A stretch of DNA of 64,000 nt from Lytechinus variegatus. Lineage: Eukaryota; Echinodermata; Echinoidea; Temnopleuroida; Toxopneustidae. The notes below the pieces were generated by a model. It did not search any database, was not told the origin of the DNA, and was given only the letters and a program-made list of their open reading frames with translations. The position numbers and the translations under genes were made by a program. This document shows positions 62,948 through 64,000 of this stretch, one piece after another; position 1 is the first letter of the stretch, and each line of letters begins with the position of its first letter. Location: positions 20,641,298 to 20,705,297 of the forward strand of contig NC_054756.1 of NCBI RefSeq assembly GCF_018143015.1. The letters run 5' to 3'.

Positions 62948-63471
62948 GTTACACTTCGTAATTCCGAAGGTTCGTAATTCCGAAACACGTAAATTGCCTA
63001 TACTTCGATGTTCGTGAATCCGAAAACGTAAAGGGTTCGTTAATCCGAACATTTGTGGCGTTACTCCGAAGGTTCGATAATCCGAAAACGAAATAAGGTT
63101 CGATGTTCCGAAGGTTCGTTAATCCGAAAACAAAATAAGGTTCGTTGTTCCGATGGTTCGTTTATCCGAAAACGAAATAAGGTACGTTGTTCCGAAGGTT
63201 CGTCAGTCCGAAAACGAAATAAGGTTCGTTAATCATTTCGTTTTCGGACTAACGAACCTTCGGAATTACGAACCTCATTTCGTTTTCGGATTAACGAACC
63301 TTCGGAATTACAAACCTCATTTCGTTTCCGGACTAACGATCCTTCAGAATTTCGAAACTTATTTCGTTTTCGGATTAACAAACCTTCGGAATTACGAACC
63401 TTCGGAATTACAAACCTTCGGCAATACGAACCTTCGGAATAACGAAGCTTCGGAATTACGAATGTATGCGT
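62948..63471. mobile_element. CGAA-motif foldback element, copy 4
   Basis: It starts GTTACACTTCGTAATTCCGA and ends ACGAATGTATGCGT. The 9-bp GCAGAAAGA flanks it on both sides (62939-62947, 63472-63480). The host is an older repeat starting GGGGCCTGTTGCAGAAAGAG. A 152-codon frame across it (reads NLRNYEPHFVFGLTNLRN repeats) is an artefact of the motif. Confidence 0.88.
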
Positions 63472-63504
63472 GCAGAAAGAGTTGCAATCAATCGCAACAC
63501 GGTT

Positions 63505-63671
63505 TTGAAAAAAAGTGGTGGCTGGAGCTATTGATCTTTAACCAATCAATAGCTTCAGCCCCCATTTTTTTTTCCAAAACTGTGTACAGAAACGTAAAAA
63601 TTAACTCATGATTGTAATTGTTTGCATGGTCAGCCCCCCCCCCACTTTGAAAACCGTTACGCGCCCCCTGT
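63505..63671. mobile_element. hAT-like fragment, GGGGGCGCGTAACGG end
   Basis: Reading from the right on the minus strand: CAGGGGGCGCGTAACGGTTT, then a G run. An inverted ACGGTTTTGAAAAAAAGTGG lies near 63500. This resembles the element at 11334-11520. The central palindrome CTATTGATCTTTAACCAATC/AATAG supports an inverted-repeat element. Confidence 0.5.
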
Positions 63672-63968
63672 TTATTGCTAAGAAAATTTCACTTGGTTCA
63701 TTAAAAAATCAAAACCTTTTCAGGAATATGCCAATTGTAATTGTTCTGTCTGCAATACAAGTATAATTGATTGTTTCTTTGCTCTGGATGTACGATGATT
63801 AAACACTTTTCATACTGAAAGAATGTCATTTCATGTCATTCATTATCAGTTACAAATTAATGTTTACTTCCATTTTTATCCAGTTGCTATACAGATTTTC
63901 TGGCAATTATTTCACAAAATTTTCAAATGATTTACTACAATTTAATATTTATTGTTGATGTTTATATG

Positions 63969-64000
63969 TACACTGTGCAAGTAAAAAAAACTTTGCACCT
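63969..64000. mobile_element. Possible start of a Tc1-like element at the window edge
   Basis: ACACTGTGCAAGTAAAAAAA followed by CTTTGCACC resembles a Tc1-type terminus but is cut by the window end. Confidence 0.35.

Noticed and set aside
63153-63611. 152-codon plus-strand frame with repeats
   Set aside because: It is generated by the CGAA word array of a mobile element and has no independent support.

Overview
The window is nuclear DNA of an animal, most likely an echinoderm and probably a sea urchin. Genes are split into short exons by long introns that are packed with small inverted-repeat DNA transposons. The gene content also fits: a secreted EGF-SRCR-discoidin protein in tandem copies and an ASIC-like DEG/ENaC channel. 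The species call is inference; no rRNA or mitochondrial marker is present.

Three protein-coding genes can be read by joining exons whose splice sites and reading phases agree. Gene 1 (+ strand, 65-5633) is the 3' part of a gene ending in two discoidin (F5/8 type C) domains; its 5' half lies left of the window. Gene 2 (+ strand, 38345-58648) is its complete paralogue: start exon, hydrophobic signal segment, a short unique Cys-containing region, one EGF domain, one two-exon SRCR domain and two discoidin domains, giving 577 codons plus stop. The five discoidin exons of genes 1 and 2 have the same order and phases, and two pairs have equal length, so they are a duplicated pair. Between them, on the - strand (35313 down to 9721), is a complete DEG/ENaC ion channel gene of about 496 residues. 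It runs tail-to-tail with gene 1 and head-to-head with gene 2. It has two similar versions of one short cysteine exon (19240-19296 and 12753-12803) with identical phases, suggesting a choice between exons.

Most of the rest is repeats. These include a family of about 600-bp elements with TTAA target duplications (six copies), a family built of short CGAA/TTCGGAATTACGAA motifs with 9-10-bp target duplications (four copies), hAT-like elements with 8-bp duplications, a Tc1-like element, several hairpin MITEs, two tRNA-derived SINEs, one CR1/Jockey-type LINE fragment, and a 3.25-kb foldback element that fills a channel-gene intron. There are also a three-unit tandem array of a 470-bp inverted-repeat element, a composite MITE pair flush against a splice donor, and a satellite whose units carry nuclear-receptor half-sites. 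No LTR retrovirus-like element, Polinton, CRISPR array, rRNA or functional tRNA gene was recognised.
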